Positions 53,669 to 62,763 of a stretch of 64,000 nt of DNA are shown piece by piece (within the stretch, counting starts at the first letter, position 1; every line of letters starts with the position of its first letter). Both the position numbers and the translations under genes were made by a program. This stretch comes from Spirosoma sp. KCTC 42546 (GTDB lineage Bacteria > Bacteroidota > Bacteroidia > Cytophagales > Spirosomataceae): the NCBI RefSeq assembly GCF_006965485.1, contig NZ_CP041360.1:5188501-5252500 (forward strand), in the 5' to 3' direction. The notes under the pieces are model-generated. The model had not been told where the DNA came from and searched no databases. It worked only from the letters and a program-made list of their open reading frames with translations.

Positions 53669-56176
53669 ATGAAGACGTTATTCTCCCTACTCACAGCCGT
53701 ACTCTTCGCCGTTCCGGCCTTTGCTCAAAGCCCAGTTCCATTAAAATTATGGTATGATAAACCCGCCAATACCGTCTGGACCGATGCCCTGCCCGTTGGT
53801 AATGGCCGATTGGGTGCTATGGTTTACGGCAACGTAGCCAATGAGACGATTCAATTAAATGAAAGCACGGTCTGGACAGGCAGTCCCAACCGCAACGATA
53901 ACCCCGATGCCTTGGCTTCCCTGCCCGAAATCAGGCAGTTAGTCTTCGCCGGAAAACAGCGGGAAGCGCAGAAACTGGCCGAACAGACGATGCAGTCAAA
54001 AAAATCGAACGGGCAGATGTATCAGCCTGTGGGTAATTTACGGTTGCACTTTCCCGGTCACGAAACCTATACTAACTATTACCGTGAACTAGATATTGAG
54101 AACGCCATAGCAACAACTACCTATACGGTTAATGGCGTAAACTACACCCGTAATGTGTTTGCCTCTGTGCCGGCTCAAACAATCCTGGTTCGGCTGTCGG
54201 CAGATAAAACCGGAATGATTTCGTTTACGGCGGGCTTATCGACTTTGCAGAAAAATGCGATTATCGCCACTCAAAAAAACGGGCTGGTCATCAATGGCAT
54301 GACGGCAGGCCATGAAGGTGTGGACGGAAAGGTTCGATTCAACGGCATTGCGCATATCCAAACCGAAGGCGGTACCTTATCAATCACCGATTCGACCCTT
54401 CAGGTTCGACAGGCGAACTCGGCCCTGATCACGATTTCCATCGCCACTAATTACGTGAACTATCACGATCTGAGCGCTGATGCCATTAAACGGTCTGAAA
54501 AATACCTGGCTGCTGCCACAAAACAGCCCTATCTGCAAGTACTGAACGAACATATACGTGCCTACCAAACGTATTTCAACCGGGTAAAAATCGATCTCGG
54601 CAGCACAGATGCGATTCGTAAACCTACGGATGTACGGCTGAAGGAATTTGCCAAGGCCAACGATCCGCAACTGGTAAGCCTGTATTATCAGTTTGGTCGG
54701 TATTTACTCATTTCATCCTCACAGCCTGATGCCACCCTGCATACCGGCGACGGCTTACATACGCAACCCGCTACGCTGCAAGGGCTCTGGAACGACCGCA
54801 TGGACCCGCCCTGGGACAGTAAGTACACCATCAATATCAACACCCAGATGAATTACTGGCCTGCCGAAAAAACCAACCTGAGCGAGATGCACGAGCCTTT
54901 GTTGCAGATGGTCCGGGAGCTTGCCGAAACAGGACCGGAAACCGCACGAGTCATGTATGGAGCCAGAGGTTGGATGGCCCACCACAATACGGATTTATGG
55001 CGAATTACCGGCCCGGTCGATGCCATTTACTGGGGCGTATGGAGCATGGGCGGAGCCTGGCTTTCGCAACACTTATGGGAGCGGTATCTGTATTCCGGCG
55101 ATAAAAAATACCTGGCATCAATCTATCCGATTTTGAAAGGTGCTGCCACCTTTTTTGTCGATGATCTGGTAGAAGATCCCAAACGCAAGTACCTGGTCAT
55201 CAACCCTGGCACGTCGCCTGAAAATGCGCCGGATTTCCGAAAAGGGGTTTCATTCGATGCGGGCTGCACAATGGACAATCAGATTGTATACGATATGCTG
55301 ACAGTAGCCATGCGGGCCGCCCGGACATTGAACAAGGATGACCGATTTGTTGACACCTTACTTGCCGTTCGGCAGCGGCTCCCGCCCATGCAAATAGGTC
55401 AGCATGGCCAGTTGCAGGAATGGATTGAGGATTTAGACGACCCAAAGGACAAACATCGGCACATTTCTCACCTCTACGGCCTATTCCCTTCGCAGCAGAT
55501 TTCTCCCTACCGAAACCCGGACTTATTCAGTGCGGCCCGAACAACGCTTATCCAGCGCGGGGATATTTCGACCGGCTGGAGCATGGGCTGGAAAGTAAAC
55601 TGGTGGGCACGGATGCAGGATGGTAATCATGCTTACAAACTAATTCAGAACCAGCTTACGCCCGTTGGCCTCAACGAAGGCGGAGGTGGTACGTACAACA
55701 ACCTGTTCGATGCCCATGCGCCTTTTCAGATCGACGGTAATTTTGGCTGCACATCAGGCATTACCGAAATGCTGATGCAAAGTCACGAAGGTGCCATTCA
55801 TCTCCTCCCCGCCTTGCCTGACGGCTGGAGAAATGGCCATATTTCGGGAATTAGAGCGCGGGGGGGATTCGAGATTGTCTCACTGGAATGGAAAGATGGC
55901 AAAGTGGCTAAAGTGGTTATCAAGTCAAATCTGGGTGGTAACTGTCGCCTGCGTTTGCCTAACTCTCTACGTGCAGATGGCCTTGAAGTTGCTCTGGCGC
56001 AGGGGCCTAACCCAAATCCACTCTACGCCATTGATGGCATTCCCAAACCGCTGATTTCACCCAAAGCAACGGCGATTCAACCCGTTGTTATTGCCGAAAC
56101 TCAGTTGGTTGAATTCGATACGCAAGCCGGGAAAAGTTATACGTTGGTGAATGCAGGTACTGGCGGCAATAAATAA
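53669..56176 (+). CDS. GH95 alpha-L-fucosidase / alpha-L-galactosidase
   Basis: An 835-residue secreted enzyme (signal peptide to about residue 20). The N-terminal beta-sandwich has ALPVGNGRLGAMVYGN and LNESTVWTGSPNRND. The toroid carries residues expected of the GH95 active site: the Asn pair in NINTQMNYWPAE, the Glu in GTSPENAPD and the Asp in PFQIDGNFG. The family removes alpha-1,2-linked L-fucose or L-galactose. The released sugar would feed the aldo/keto-reductase operon at 27.5-30.9 kb. An SGNH hydrolase gene starts 10 bp downstream. Confidence 0.94.
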   Translation: MKTLFSLLTAVLFAVPAFAQSPVPLKLWYDKPANTVWTDALPVGNGRLGAMVYGNVANETIQLNESTVWTGSPNRNDNPDALASLPEIRQLVFAGKQREAQKLAEQTMQSKKSNGQMYQPVGNLRLHFPGHETYTNYYRELDIENAIATTTYTVNGVNYTRNVFASVPAQTILVRLSADKTGMISFTAGLSTLQKNAIIATQKNGLVINGMTAGHEGVDGKVRFNGIAHIQTEGGTLSITDSTLQVRQANSALITISIATNYVNYHDLSADAIKRSEKYLAAATKQPYLQVLNEHIRAYQTYFNRVKIDLGSTDAIRKPTDVRLKEFAKANDPQLVSLYYQFGRYLLISSSQPDATLHTGDGLHTQPATLQGLWNDRMDPPWDSKYTININTQMNYWPAEKTNLSEMHEPLLQMVRELAETGPETARVMYGARGWMAHHNTDLWRITGPVDAIYWGVWSMGGAWLSQHLWERYLYSGDKKYLASIYPILKGAATFFVDDLVEDPKRKYLVINPGTSPENAPDFRKGVSFDAGCTMDNQIVYDMLTVAMRAARTLNKDDRFVDTLLAVRQRLPPMQIGQHGQLQEWIEDLDDPKDKHRHISHLYGLFPSQQISPYRNPDLFSAARTTLIQRGDISTGWSMGWKVNWWARMQDGNHAYKLIQNQLTPVGLNEGGGGTYNNLFDAHAPFQIDGNFGCTSGITEMLMQSHEGAIHLLPALPDGWRNGHISGIRARGGFEIVSLEWKDGKVAKVVIKSNLGGNCRLRLPNSLRADGLEVALAQGPNPNPLYAIDGIPKPLISPKATAIQPVVIAETQLVEFDTQAGKSYTLVNAGTGGNK

Positions 56177-56186
56177 GGAAAAGGCC

Positions 56187-57137
56187 ATGGAACGATACAA
56201 ACCATCTATAAACCGCTTTATCCTAGTCTGTTACCTGCTCATTTCAGCCGCCTTTGCATGGGCACAAACCACTGCGCCTTTCCCGAAAGATACCAGGCGT
56301 ATCCTGTTCCTGGGGAATAGCATTACGTATGCGGGTACGTATGTCACAGCTATTGAGGCTTATTTTATTGCCCACTATCCAACCCAATCCTTCGAATTCA
56401 TCAATGTTGGTCTGCCAAGCGAAACGGTCTCCGGCCTGAGTGAACCGAATCATGCCGATGGCCGATTCCCCCGCCCTGATCTGCACGAACGGCTGGCCAG
56501 AGTACTGGAACAAACCAAGCCCGATGTCGTTTTTGCCTGCTATGGCATGAACGATGGCATTTATCTCCCACTTGATGAAGCGCGCTTCCGTCCTTACCGC
56601 GAAGGCCAGAAATGGCTCCATACCGAACTGGAGAAGATAGGCACCAAACGGATTATCTTCCTGACTCCCCCCGTTCACGATGATAAAAATATGGGCACAC
56701 AAGGATATAACCTGACCCTGGACAAATACGCCGAATGGCTGCTCGCACAACGGGATTCATTAAAATGGGAAGTGGCAGACATTCATTTCCCCATGAAGCG
56801 TTATCTGGAAGAAAAGCGAAAGATAGACCCTTCTTTTAAGCTGGCCAACGATGGTGTTCACCCCGGCGACGAAGGCCACTGGCTAATGGCACAAGCGGTA
56901 TTAAACTACCTCGGCGAGAACGTAGCGACTGCGCCGGATATACGAACTACGCTATTGGTCAACCCTCATGGGGAAGACATCCTGAAGCTGGTAAGCGAAC
57001 GACAAGCCATTATGAAAGATGCCTGGCTTAGTGCTACAGGCCATAAGCGCCCTGAAATGCGCCAGGGAATTCCACTAACAGAAGCCCAAAAACGTTATGA
57101 TGAATTGGAGGAAAAAATTCGGTCGGTGGTAAAATAG
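56187..57137 (+). CDS. Secreted SGNH/GDSL hydrolase
   Basis: About 316 residues from ATG 56187, with a signal peptide (FILVCYLLISAAFAWAQ). SGNH blocks are visible: the nucleophile Ser in FLGNSITYAG, the Gly in NVGLPSETV, the Asn in CYGMNDGIY, and Asp/His in NDGVHPGDEGHW. Such enzymes usually deacetylate polysaccharides. It starts 10 bp after GH95, so one transcript is likely. A decayed relative follows at once. Confidence 0.9.
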   Translation: MERYKPSINRFILVCYLLISAAFAWAQTTAPFPKDTRRILFLGNSITYAGTYVTAIEAYFIAHYPTQSFEFINVGLPSETVSGLSEPNHADGRFPRPDLHERLARVLEQTKPDVVFACYGMNDGIYLPLDEARFRPYREGQKWLHTELEKIGTKRIIFLTPPVHDDKNMGTQGYNLTLDKYAEWLLAQRDSLKWEVADIHFPMKRYLEEKRKIDPSFKLANDGVHPGDEGHWLMAQAVLNYLGENVATAPDIRTTLLVNPHGEDILKLVSERQAIMKDAWLSATGHKRPEMRQGIPLTEAQKRYDELEEKIRSVVK

Positions 57138-57143
57138 AGATAA

Positions 57144-57293
57144 CCACAACAAGACCTCAAACCCGATGTGCTGAGTATATTAATCGGCATTAAGGATGGC
57201 ATTCACCCAACCGTATTCGCCCAGGAGCTGATGGCACGGGAATGGCTAAAACAGGTAAGTACACGGCTGAAACTCCTGAAGAAATATCGGTAA
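57144..57293 (+). pseudogene. Remnant of an SGNH/GDSL hydrolase gene
   Basis: A short open stretch without a start codon encodes LKPDVLSILIGIKDGIHPT followed by VFAQELMAREWLKQV and ends at TAA 57291. In intact SGNH hydrolases the first part (PDVLSILIG-ND) and the second (DGIHPT) are separated by some 80-120 residues, so an internal deletion fused them. It lies 6 bp after an intact SGNH gene and is probably what is left of a tandem neighbour. Confidence 0.72.
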
Positions 57294-57298
57294 GTTAA

Positions 57299-57427
57299 GT
57301 GAATGGATAGTGAGTAATGGATAATTGATAATGTACAATGAATAATGGACAGCCTCAACATATCCATTATCCACTATTCATTATCCACTATCCATTACTC
57401 ATTATCCATTATCCATTATCCATTCAC
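57299..57427. repeat. AT-rich ATTATCCATTATCC hairpin
   Basis: The left side reads GTGAATGGATAGTGAGTAATGG and continues with AATGAATAATGGACA; the right side is a run of ATCCATTATCCACTATTC-type units ending ATCCATTCAC. The right arm contains tandem seven-base ATTATCC units, longer than needed for pairing. A relative is at 29855-29949. Confidence 0.78.
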
Positions 57428-57487
57428 GTGTTGGGAACCGTATTTGGGTTTAAAGCGATTGTAACAGCATATCAGCAATAACCAATC

Positions 57488-58540
57488 ATGGAATTAGGAA
57501 TCAGTAGTTTTGGCGATGTCAGGCCGGATGGCGTAGCCGGTAAAGCGGTGAATGCGCATCAGCGTATGCAGGAGCTTCTCGAAGAAATAAAATTGGCCGA
57601 TGAAGTTGGTCTGGATGTCTTTGCCCTGGGGGAACACCACCGCCCCGATTTTGTTATTTCCGCTCCCGAAGTGATTCTGGCCGCTGCGGCTTCGATCACC
57701 AAAACAATAAAGCTTTCCAGCGCCGTTACGGTACTAAGTTCTGCCGATCCGGTCAGGACATTTCAGAACTTTGCCACGCTGGATCTTATTTCGAATGGAC
57801 GGGCCGAAATTATGGCTGGGCGCGGGTCATTCATTGAATCCTTCCCGTTATTTGGCTATGATTTACGGGATTATGACGAGCTGTTCACCGAAAAACTGGA
57901 TCTGCTGGTTACTATCAATCAGCACGAAGTTGTCGACTGGGTCGGTAAACATAGGGCTTCCATACAGCATCTGGGCGTTTATCCTCGCCCTTATCAGGAG
58001 TCGATACCCATATGGCTGGCGGTAGGCGGTACACCTGCATCGGCCGTTCGGGCTGGCACCATGGATCTACCCATGACCGTAGCTATTCTGGGCGGCCCGC
58101 CAGACCGGTTCGTTTCGTTTGTCAACCTATATCGGCAGGCGGCTCAACGAGCAGGGCATGATGTGAGCAAACTTCAACTGGCCATCAATTCTCATTTTTA
58201 TATGTCCGACGAATCGCAACAGGCTTCGGACGAGTTTTTCCCGACTTATGCTCTGCTGATGAATCGGGTTGGAAAAGAACGCGGCTGGTCACCCATTACC
58301 AGAGATCAGTTTGAGTACGGTCGCGAATACGGGCCACTGATGGTGGGCAGCCCTCAGCAACTTATTGACAAGATTCTGTACTTTCATGAATTGTTCGGCA
58401 ATACCCGTTATCTGGCTCAGATGATCAGTGGACCCGATCTCTCGCATACCAAAATGCTCCACGCCATCGAACTATTCGGCACCAAAGTAGCGCCCGAGGT
58501 TCGGAAGGCACTGGCGCAGAAAACAACGATAGACCGCTGA
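57488..58540 (+). CDS. LLM-class flavin-dependent oxidoreductase
   Basis: A 350-residue luciferase-like monooxygenase. The TIM-barrel flavin-binding family is shown by the N-terminal LGISSFGDVRPDG, LGEHHRPDFVISAPEVILAA (in part), LSSADPVRTFQNFATLD and AGRGSFIESFPLFGY. The substrate is unknown and the gene has no obvious role in glycan breakdown. The stop codon lies within the left end of a dispersed repeat (58529-58630). Confidence 0.92.
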   Translation: MELGISSFGDVRPDGVAGKAVNAHQRMQELLEEIKLADEVGLDVFALGEHHRPDFVISAPEVILAAAASITKTIKLSSAVTVLSSADPVRTFQNFATLDLISNGRAEIMAGRGSFIESFPLFGYDLRDYDELFTEKLDLLVTINQHEVVDWVGKHRASIQHLGVYPRPYQESIPIWLAVGGTPASAVRAGTMDLPMTVAILGGPPDRFVSFVNLYRQAAQRAGHDVSKLQLAINSHFYMSDESQQASDEFFPTYALLMNRVGKERGWSPITRDQFEYGREYGPLMVGSPQQLIDKILYFHELFGNTRYLAQMISGPDLSHTKMLHAIELFGTKVAPEVRKALAQKTTIDR

Positions 58541-58630
58541 TTATCATGTTTTTTATGATGAGTGATGATTTAAAAATAATGGCAAAAAATCATGATCAAT
58601 CAAAAGGATCATAACAATCAGCGTTCTATC
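58529..58630. repeat. Imperfect hairpin overlapping a stop codon, ACGCTGATT/AATCAGCGT family
   Basis: The left end GATAGACCGCTGATTATCATG pairs, with a few mismatches, with ATCATAACAATCAGCGTTCTATC. It is a relative of the elements at 14233 and 47634. Its first 12 bases encode the last residues of the LLM oxidoreductase. Confidence 0.7.
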
Positions 58631-58656
58631 ATCCCAGTTTAACCTTACCTCCCGGA

Positions 58657-59913
58657 ATGCTAAAAACAGTCCTTCTCTATTCTCTGCTTTATGGGGTAGC
58701 CCTGCCCCTGCTTGCCCAGAAGCACCCGTTGCCCGATCCACTGATTCTCAATAATGGCAAACGGGTAACCAGTGCGAACGAATGGCGATCTCAACGACGA
58801 CCGGAATTACTGGAACGCTTTGCGAATGAGATGTATGGGCACTCGCCCAGTAAACCATCGGGTATGACGTTCGAGGTATTTGATACGGACCCAAAAGCAC
58901 TGAGAGGAAAAGCAACGCGGAAACAGGTGGCCGTCTATTTTAATGGAAAGCATGAAGGTCCCCGAATGGATGTGTTGATCTACATTCCCAATCAGGTGAA
59001 AGGGCCCGTTCCAGCCATCGTCGGGTTGAATTTTTGGGGTAACCACAGCATTAATTCCGATCCCGGCATTCGCATTTCGCCAAGCTGGATGGAGTCGAAC
59101 CGGGGGAATCCGTACATTGATGTTTCCTGTGTAGTCAACCACCGATCAACCGAAGCCTGCCGGGGCATCAATGCTCGCCAATGGCCCATCGACAGTATTT
59201 TGGAACGGGGATATGCGCTCGTGACCGCTTACCGGGAAGACATTGCGTCTGATGAACCGGCCACGAAGTTCACAACGGGCGTTCATACGCTGTACCCTGA
59301 ACTCCAGAATCGGGGGGATAATTTTGGAACGGTTGCCGCCTGGGCGTGGGGCTTGAGTCGGATTATGGATTATGTGCAAACCGATAAACGTATTGATGCC
59401 AAACGGGTCGCCGTCTTTGGCTGGTCGCGACTGGGCAAAGCGGCTCTTTGGGCAGGCGTTACCGATGAACGGTTTGCACTGGTTATCAGCCATGAATCGG
59501 GGGCAGGCGGTGCCAAACTGTTCCATCGGGGCGTAGGCGAAAACATCCGGCGGCTCTGCACGGTATTTCCGCACTGGTACGCGGGTAATTTCAAAAAGTA
59601 CATGGATCAGGATACGCTTCTCCCTTTCGACCAGCACCTGGTAATCTCCCTGGTTGCTCCTCGACCGGTCTATATTGCCAGTGCCGAGCAGGACAAAGGC
59701 TCTGACCCGGAAGGCGAATTTGACGGTGCGAAAGCCGCCAGTGCAGTCTACCAATTTCTAGGAACGACAGGATTACCAACGGCTCAATTACCGCCTTTAC
59801 AACAGTCTGTGCAAGGGCAAATCGGTTATCATATCCGTCCCGGTGGTCATGACGTTACCAACTACGACTGGGCACAGTACTTAGACTTTATGGATAAACA
59901 TATCAAAAAGTAA
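58657..59913 (+). CDS. CE15-like glucuronoyl esterase
   Basis: A 418-residue secreted alpha/beta-hydrolase (signal peptide to about residue 20). The order of motifs matches CE15: LNFWGNHSI (oxyanion area), VNHRSTEACRG, the nucleophile elbow VFGWSRLGKAALWAG, SHESGAGG, the acidic AEQDKGSDPEGEF and the His in RPGGHDVTNYDW. CE15 cleaves esters of (methyl)glucuronic acid. This suits a glycan with esterified uronic acids. The 59914-60045 gap shows no repeat. Confidence 0.88.
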   Translation: MLKTVLLYSLLYGVALPLLAQKHPLPDPLILNNGKRVTSANEWRSQRRPELLERFANEMYGHSPSKPSGMTFEVFDTDPKALRGKATRKQVAVYFNGKHEGPRMDVLIYIPNQVKGPVPAIVGLNFWGNHSINSDPGIRISPSWMESNRGNPYIDVSCVVNHRSTEACRGINARQWPIDSILERGYALVTAYREDIASDEPATKFTTGVHTLYPELQNRGDNFGTVAAWAWGLSRIMDYVQTDKRIDAKRVAVFGWSRLGKAALWAGVTDERFALVISHESGAGGAKLFHRGVGENIRRLCTVFPHWYAGNFKKYMDQDTLLPFDQHLVISLVAPRPVYIASAEQDKGSDPEGEFDGAKAASAVYQFLGTTGLPTAQLPPLQQSVQGQIGYHIRPGGHDVTNYDWAQYLDFMDKHIKK

Positions 59914-60045
59914 CGAGGTAATCTTGCACTGGCAGAGACATAAAAACAGCTATTTTGGCATTTTTTTGTACAAATTATCCATCCCACTAAATAGTCAACT
60001 ACTTTACGAATCTTCCTACTTTACCCTCTATTTTATCAAACCAAT

Positions 60046-60873
60046 ATGAATGCCCTTCGTACATTCCTCATCATTAGTCTTTTATCACTAGCCAGCCTTA
60101 GCCACGCAGCTAAGATCGATACGGTGTCTACTTATAGCCCGTCGATGAAAAAGACGATTAAAGCCGTCATCATGACCCCGGATTCATACACGCTTGGCAG
60201 CGAGCTCCCAGTGGTTTATCTGCTACATGGATACAGTGGCAATTACAGCGACTGGGCGAAAAAAGCACCAAATCTGGCACAGAGTGTTGATGCGCAGCAA
60301 CTTATCATTGTCTGCCCCGATGGAAATTATGGCAGTTGGTATTTCGATAGCCCCGCTGATCCTTCGTTTAAGTACGAGACTTATGTAGCCAGTGAGTTGG
60401 TGTCGTGGGTAGACACCCATTACAAAACCATTAAAAACCGGCAGGCGCGCGCCATTACGGGACTGAGTATGGGTGGCCACGGGGCTTTATACCTGGCGTT
60501 CCGGCATCAGGATGTATTCGGAGCTGCGGGCAGCATGAGTGGTGGCGTCGATATTCGCCCGTTTCCGAATAACTGGGACATGGCCAAACGATTGGGTCCC
60601 TATGCCCAGTTTCCCGAACGATGGGAGCAAAATACGGTTATTAATCTGCTCCATTTGCTCACACCGGGAGCTCTGTCGCTAATCGTTGACTGTGGCACCG
60701 ACGATTTTTTCTTCCGGGTCAATAACAACCTCCACGACAAATTATTGGAGCGCAATATTGCCCACGACTACATCACCCGCCCCGGCGCTCATAACTGGAA
60801 TTACTGGGCCAATGCGGTAACGTATCAATTGCTATTTATGCGGCAGTATTTCGACAAACAGAAACGGGAGTAG
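60046..60873 (+). CDS. Secreted CE1/esterase-D-like alpha/beta-hydrolase
   Basis: A 275-residue exported esterase. It shows VVYLLHGYSGNYSDWAK, the nucleophile elbow ITGLSMGGHGALYLAFRH, a candidate Asp in LIVDCGTDDFFF and His in RPGAHNWNYW. The family includes acetyl- and feruloyl-esterases and S-formylglutathione hydrolases; the signal peptide (LIISLLSLASLSHAA) favours a role on extracellular glycan. It is the third of four hydrolase genes in a row. Confidence 0.87.
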   Translation: MNALRTFLIISLLSLASLSHAAKIDTVSTYSPSMKKTIKAVIMTPDSYTLGSELPVVYLLHGYSGNYSDWAKKAPNLAQSVDAQQLIIVCPDGNYGSWYFDSPADPSFKYETYVASELVSWVDTHYKTIKNRQARAITGLSMGGHGALYLAFRHQDVFGAAGSMSGGVDIRPFPNNWDMAKRLGPYAQFPERWEQNTVINLLHLLTPGALSLIVDCGTDDFFFRVNNNLHDKLLERNIAHDYITRPGAHNWNYWANAVTYQLLFMRQYFDKQKRE

Positions 60874-60895
60874 GCCCTTTTTGAAATAAGTTTAC

Positions 60896-61126
60896 AACCC
60901 CTAAATCCCCTGAAGGGCAGGGCTGTTAAGTGCTGAATTTAGGTTAGTAAAATTAACTTTTCAAACGCCTGTCCATTACCCCCCCAACCCCCTGAAGGGG
61001 GAGTACTCCGAAGTGGGTTTTCTCCCCCTTTAGGGGGCTGGGGGGTAAAATAAGCCAATAAAGAGGATGATTAAGTAAAGAAAATTCAGCACTTAACGGC
61101 CCTGCCCTAAAGGGGATTTAGGGGTT
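60896..61126. repeat. Nested long hairpin (CCCCTAAATCCCC family)
   Basis: The outer arms pair AACCCCTAAATCCCCTGAAG...GTTAAGTGCTGAATTT (60896-60940) with AAATTCAGCACTTAAC...GGGGATTTAGGGGTT (about 61082-61126). Inside them lies a second hairpin of ACCCCCCCAACCCCCTGAAG (about 60977) and TTTAGGGGGCTGGGGGGTAA (to about 61048). Together they take up most of the 331-bp gap, which has no gene. Confidence 0.85.
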
Positions 61127-61204
61127 ATGGCAGCATTCTAACTATTAAAAAGAGTAAGCAGGTTAAGAACAAGACTTTCAGTTTACTACTGTTATCAAAA
61201 GCAC

Positions 61205-62644
61205 ATGCTCCCTTTCCGCCGGTTCACCACCTTACTTTTCGTACTGCTTTCCGTATCAGTCTACGCCCAAAAGACAATTCGGATCGCCTGCGTTGGCAAT
61301 AGCATTACCTACGGAGCTACCCTTAAAAACCGGGAACAGGATTCCTATCCCGCCCAGCTTCAAAACCTGCTTGGGGCTGGCTACGAAGTGATGAATTTTG
61401 GCGTGAGTGGCCGAACTCTGCTTCGGGATACGCCAAGTGCCTATACGGCGACGGAGCAATACAAAGAAGCGCTGAAAAGCAACCCAACTATTGTGTTCAT
61501 TAAACTTGGCACTAATGATAGCCGGTTACCGTATCGCCTGAAAATCGACCAGTTTGTAGGTGATTATAAATCGCTGATTCAGTCGTTCAAAACCCTAGCT
61601 TCCAATCCCCGCATCATTCTACTACTGCCCGTAACGTCGTTTCTGACCGATACTACCCGCCAGGTCGATGCTGCCATCAGGAAACTGATAATTCCCCGCA
61701 TCCAGCAAGTGGCTTTCGAGGAAAAGCTGGAGTTGATCGACTTACACGCCCTGACCGTAACCGACAGCCTTTTATTCCCCGATAAACTGCACCCATCCGC
61801 TCCTGTGATGACCACCATTGCCCGGCGTTTGTACGAAGCGGTTACGCTGAAAACACAACCGAATTTTGACATCTTCCCGAAAATCAAAGAGCCCATGACG
61901 GTCTCCTCTTTCTACGGGTATGATTGTGCCGATTTCACCTTCGAAGGCAGAGCCTGTAAGGTAGTTAAACCGCGTGTTGTGGCCGCCGGAAAACCCTGGA
62001 TCTGGCGGGCGCGTTTCTGGGGACATGAGCCACAGACCGATATTGCCTTGCTGGATCGTGGTTTTCATCTGGTGTATTGCGATGTGGCCGAACTCTTTGG
62101 CAATGCGGAAGCCGTTTCGCTCTGGAACAAATTTTACAAGTACCTGCACAAAGCTGGCCTATCTGATAAAGTAAGTCTGGAAGGCTTAAGCCGGGGTGGT
62201 ATCTATGCGTACAACTGGGCTGTTGAAAATCCGAAGAAAGTAGCTTGTGTGTATGTCGATGCGCCTGTTCTGGACCTAAAAAGCTGGCCGGGTGGCAAAG
62301 GAAAAAGCAAGGGCAGCCCAAGCGATTGGGAGATTTTCAAGAAAGATTACGGATTCACCACAGAGGAGGAAGCAGTTAACTTCAACGGGAATCCCTTAGA
62401 CCGGGTGGCGCAGATTGTAAAAGGGAACTTCCCAATGCTACACATTGTAGGTGATGCCGACGATGCCGTACCTGTCAGCGAAAATACCGAACCGTTTGAA
62501 AAACAAGTGGTAGCGTTGGGCGGCAACATCACCGTTATCCATAAACCCGGCGTCAACCACCACCCACACAGCCTGCCTAACCCAACACCCATAGTTGTGT
62601 TCATTTTAAAATCGGCAGGGCAGTATGTGTCTTTTGCTCAATAA
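61205..62644 (+). CDS. Fused SGNH hydrolase - alpha/beta-hydrolase
   Basis: A 479-residue secreted protein with two hydrolase domains. Residues 24-225 are SGNH: CVGNSITYG, NFGVSGRTL, LGTNDSRLPY and PDKLHPSAPVM. Residues about 235-475 form an alpha/beta-hydrolase with the elbow LEGLSRGGIYAY, a candidate Asp in VGDADDAVP and His in PGVNHHPHSLPN. Both domains keep their catalytic residues, so it may remove two kinds of acyl group. The signal peptide ends near SVYAQ. Confidence 0.88.
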   Translation: MLPFRRFTTLLFVLLSVSVYAQKTIRIACVGNSITYGATLKNREQDSYPAQLQNLLGAGYEVMNFGVSGRTLLRDTPSAYTATEQYKEALKSNPTIVFIKLGTNDSRLPYRLKIDQFVGDYKSLIQSFKTLASNPRIILLLPVTSFLTDTTRQVDAAIRKLIIPRIQQVAFEEKLELIDLHALTVTDSLLFPDKLHPSAPVMTTIARRLYEAVTLKTQPNFDIFPKIKEPMTVSSFYGYDCADFTFEGRACKVVKPRVVAAGKPWIWRARFWGHEPQTDIALLDRGFHLVYCDVAELFGNAEAVSLWNKFYKYLHKAGLSDKVSLEGLSRGGIYAYNWAVENPKKVACVYVDAPVLDLKSWPGGKGKSKGSPSDWEIFKKDYGFTTEEEAVNFNGNPLDRVAQIVKGNFPMLHIVGDADDAVPVSENTEPFEKQVVALGGNITVIHKPGVNHHPHSLPNPTPIVVFILKSAGQYVSFAQ

Positions 62645-62697
62645 GCGGCAGTTGGTTCGAAGTAATTGGTTCATGACATTTGACCTCACGGCAGCGG

Positions 62698-62736
62698 CCC
62701 CCGTCCTCGCTTGGTAAAGCCAAGCAAGAACGGGGG
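62698..62736. repeat. Short hairpin related to the ends of the 123-bp element
   Basis: CCCCCGTCCTCGCTTGG-TAAAG-CCAAGCAAGAACGGGGG. The stem resembles GTTCTCGCTTGG...CCAAGCGAGAAC joined directly, as if the interior of a 123-bp element had been lost. It lies between the convergent esterase and WYL genes and can act as a terminator. Confidence 0.7.
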
Positions 62737-62763
62737 TAACCAACTTTAGCCCCTTCCCTTATT

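Noticed and set aside
57299..57427. CRISPR-like array of ATTATCC units
   Set aside because: Units are seven bases, without spacers, and the tract is one side of an AT-rich hairpin; no cas gene is present.
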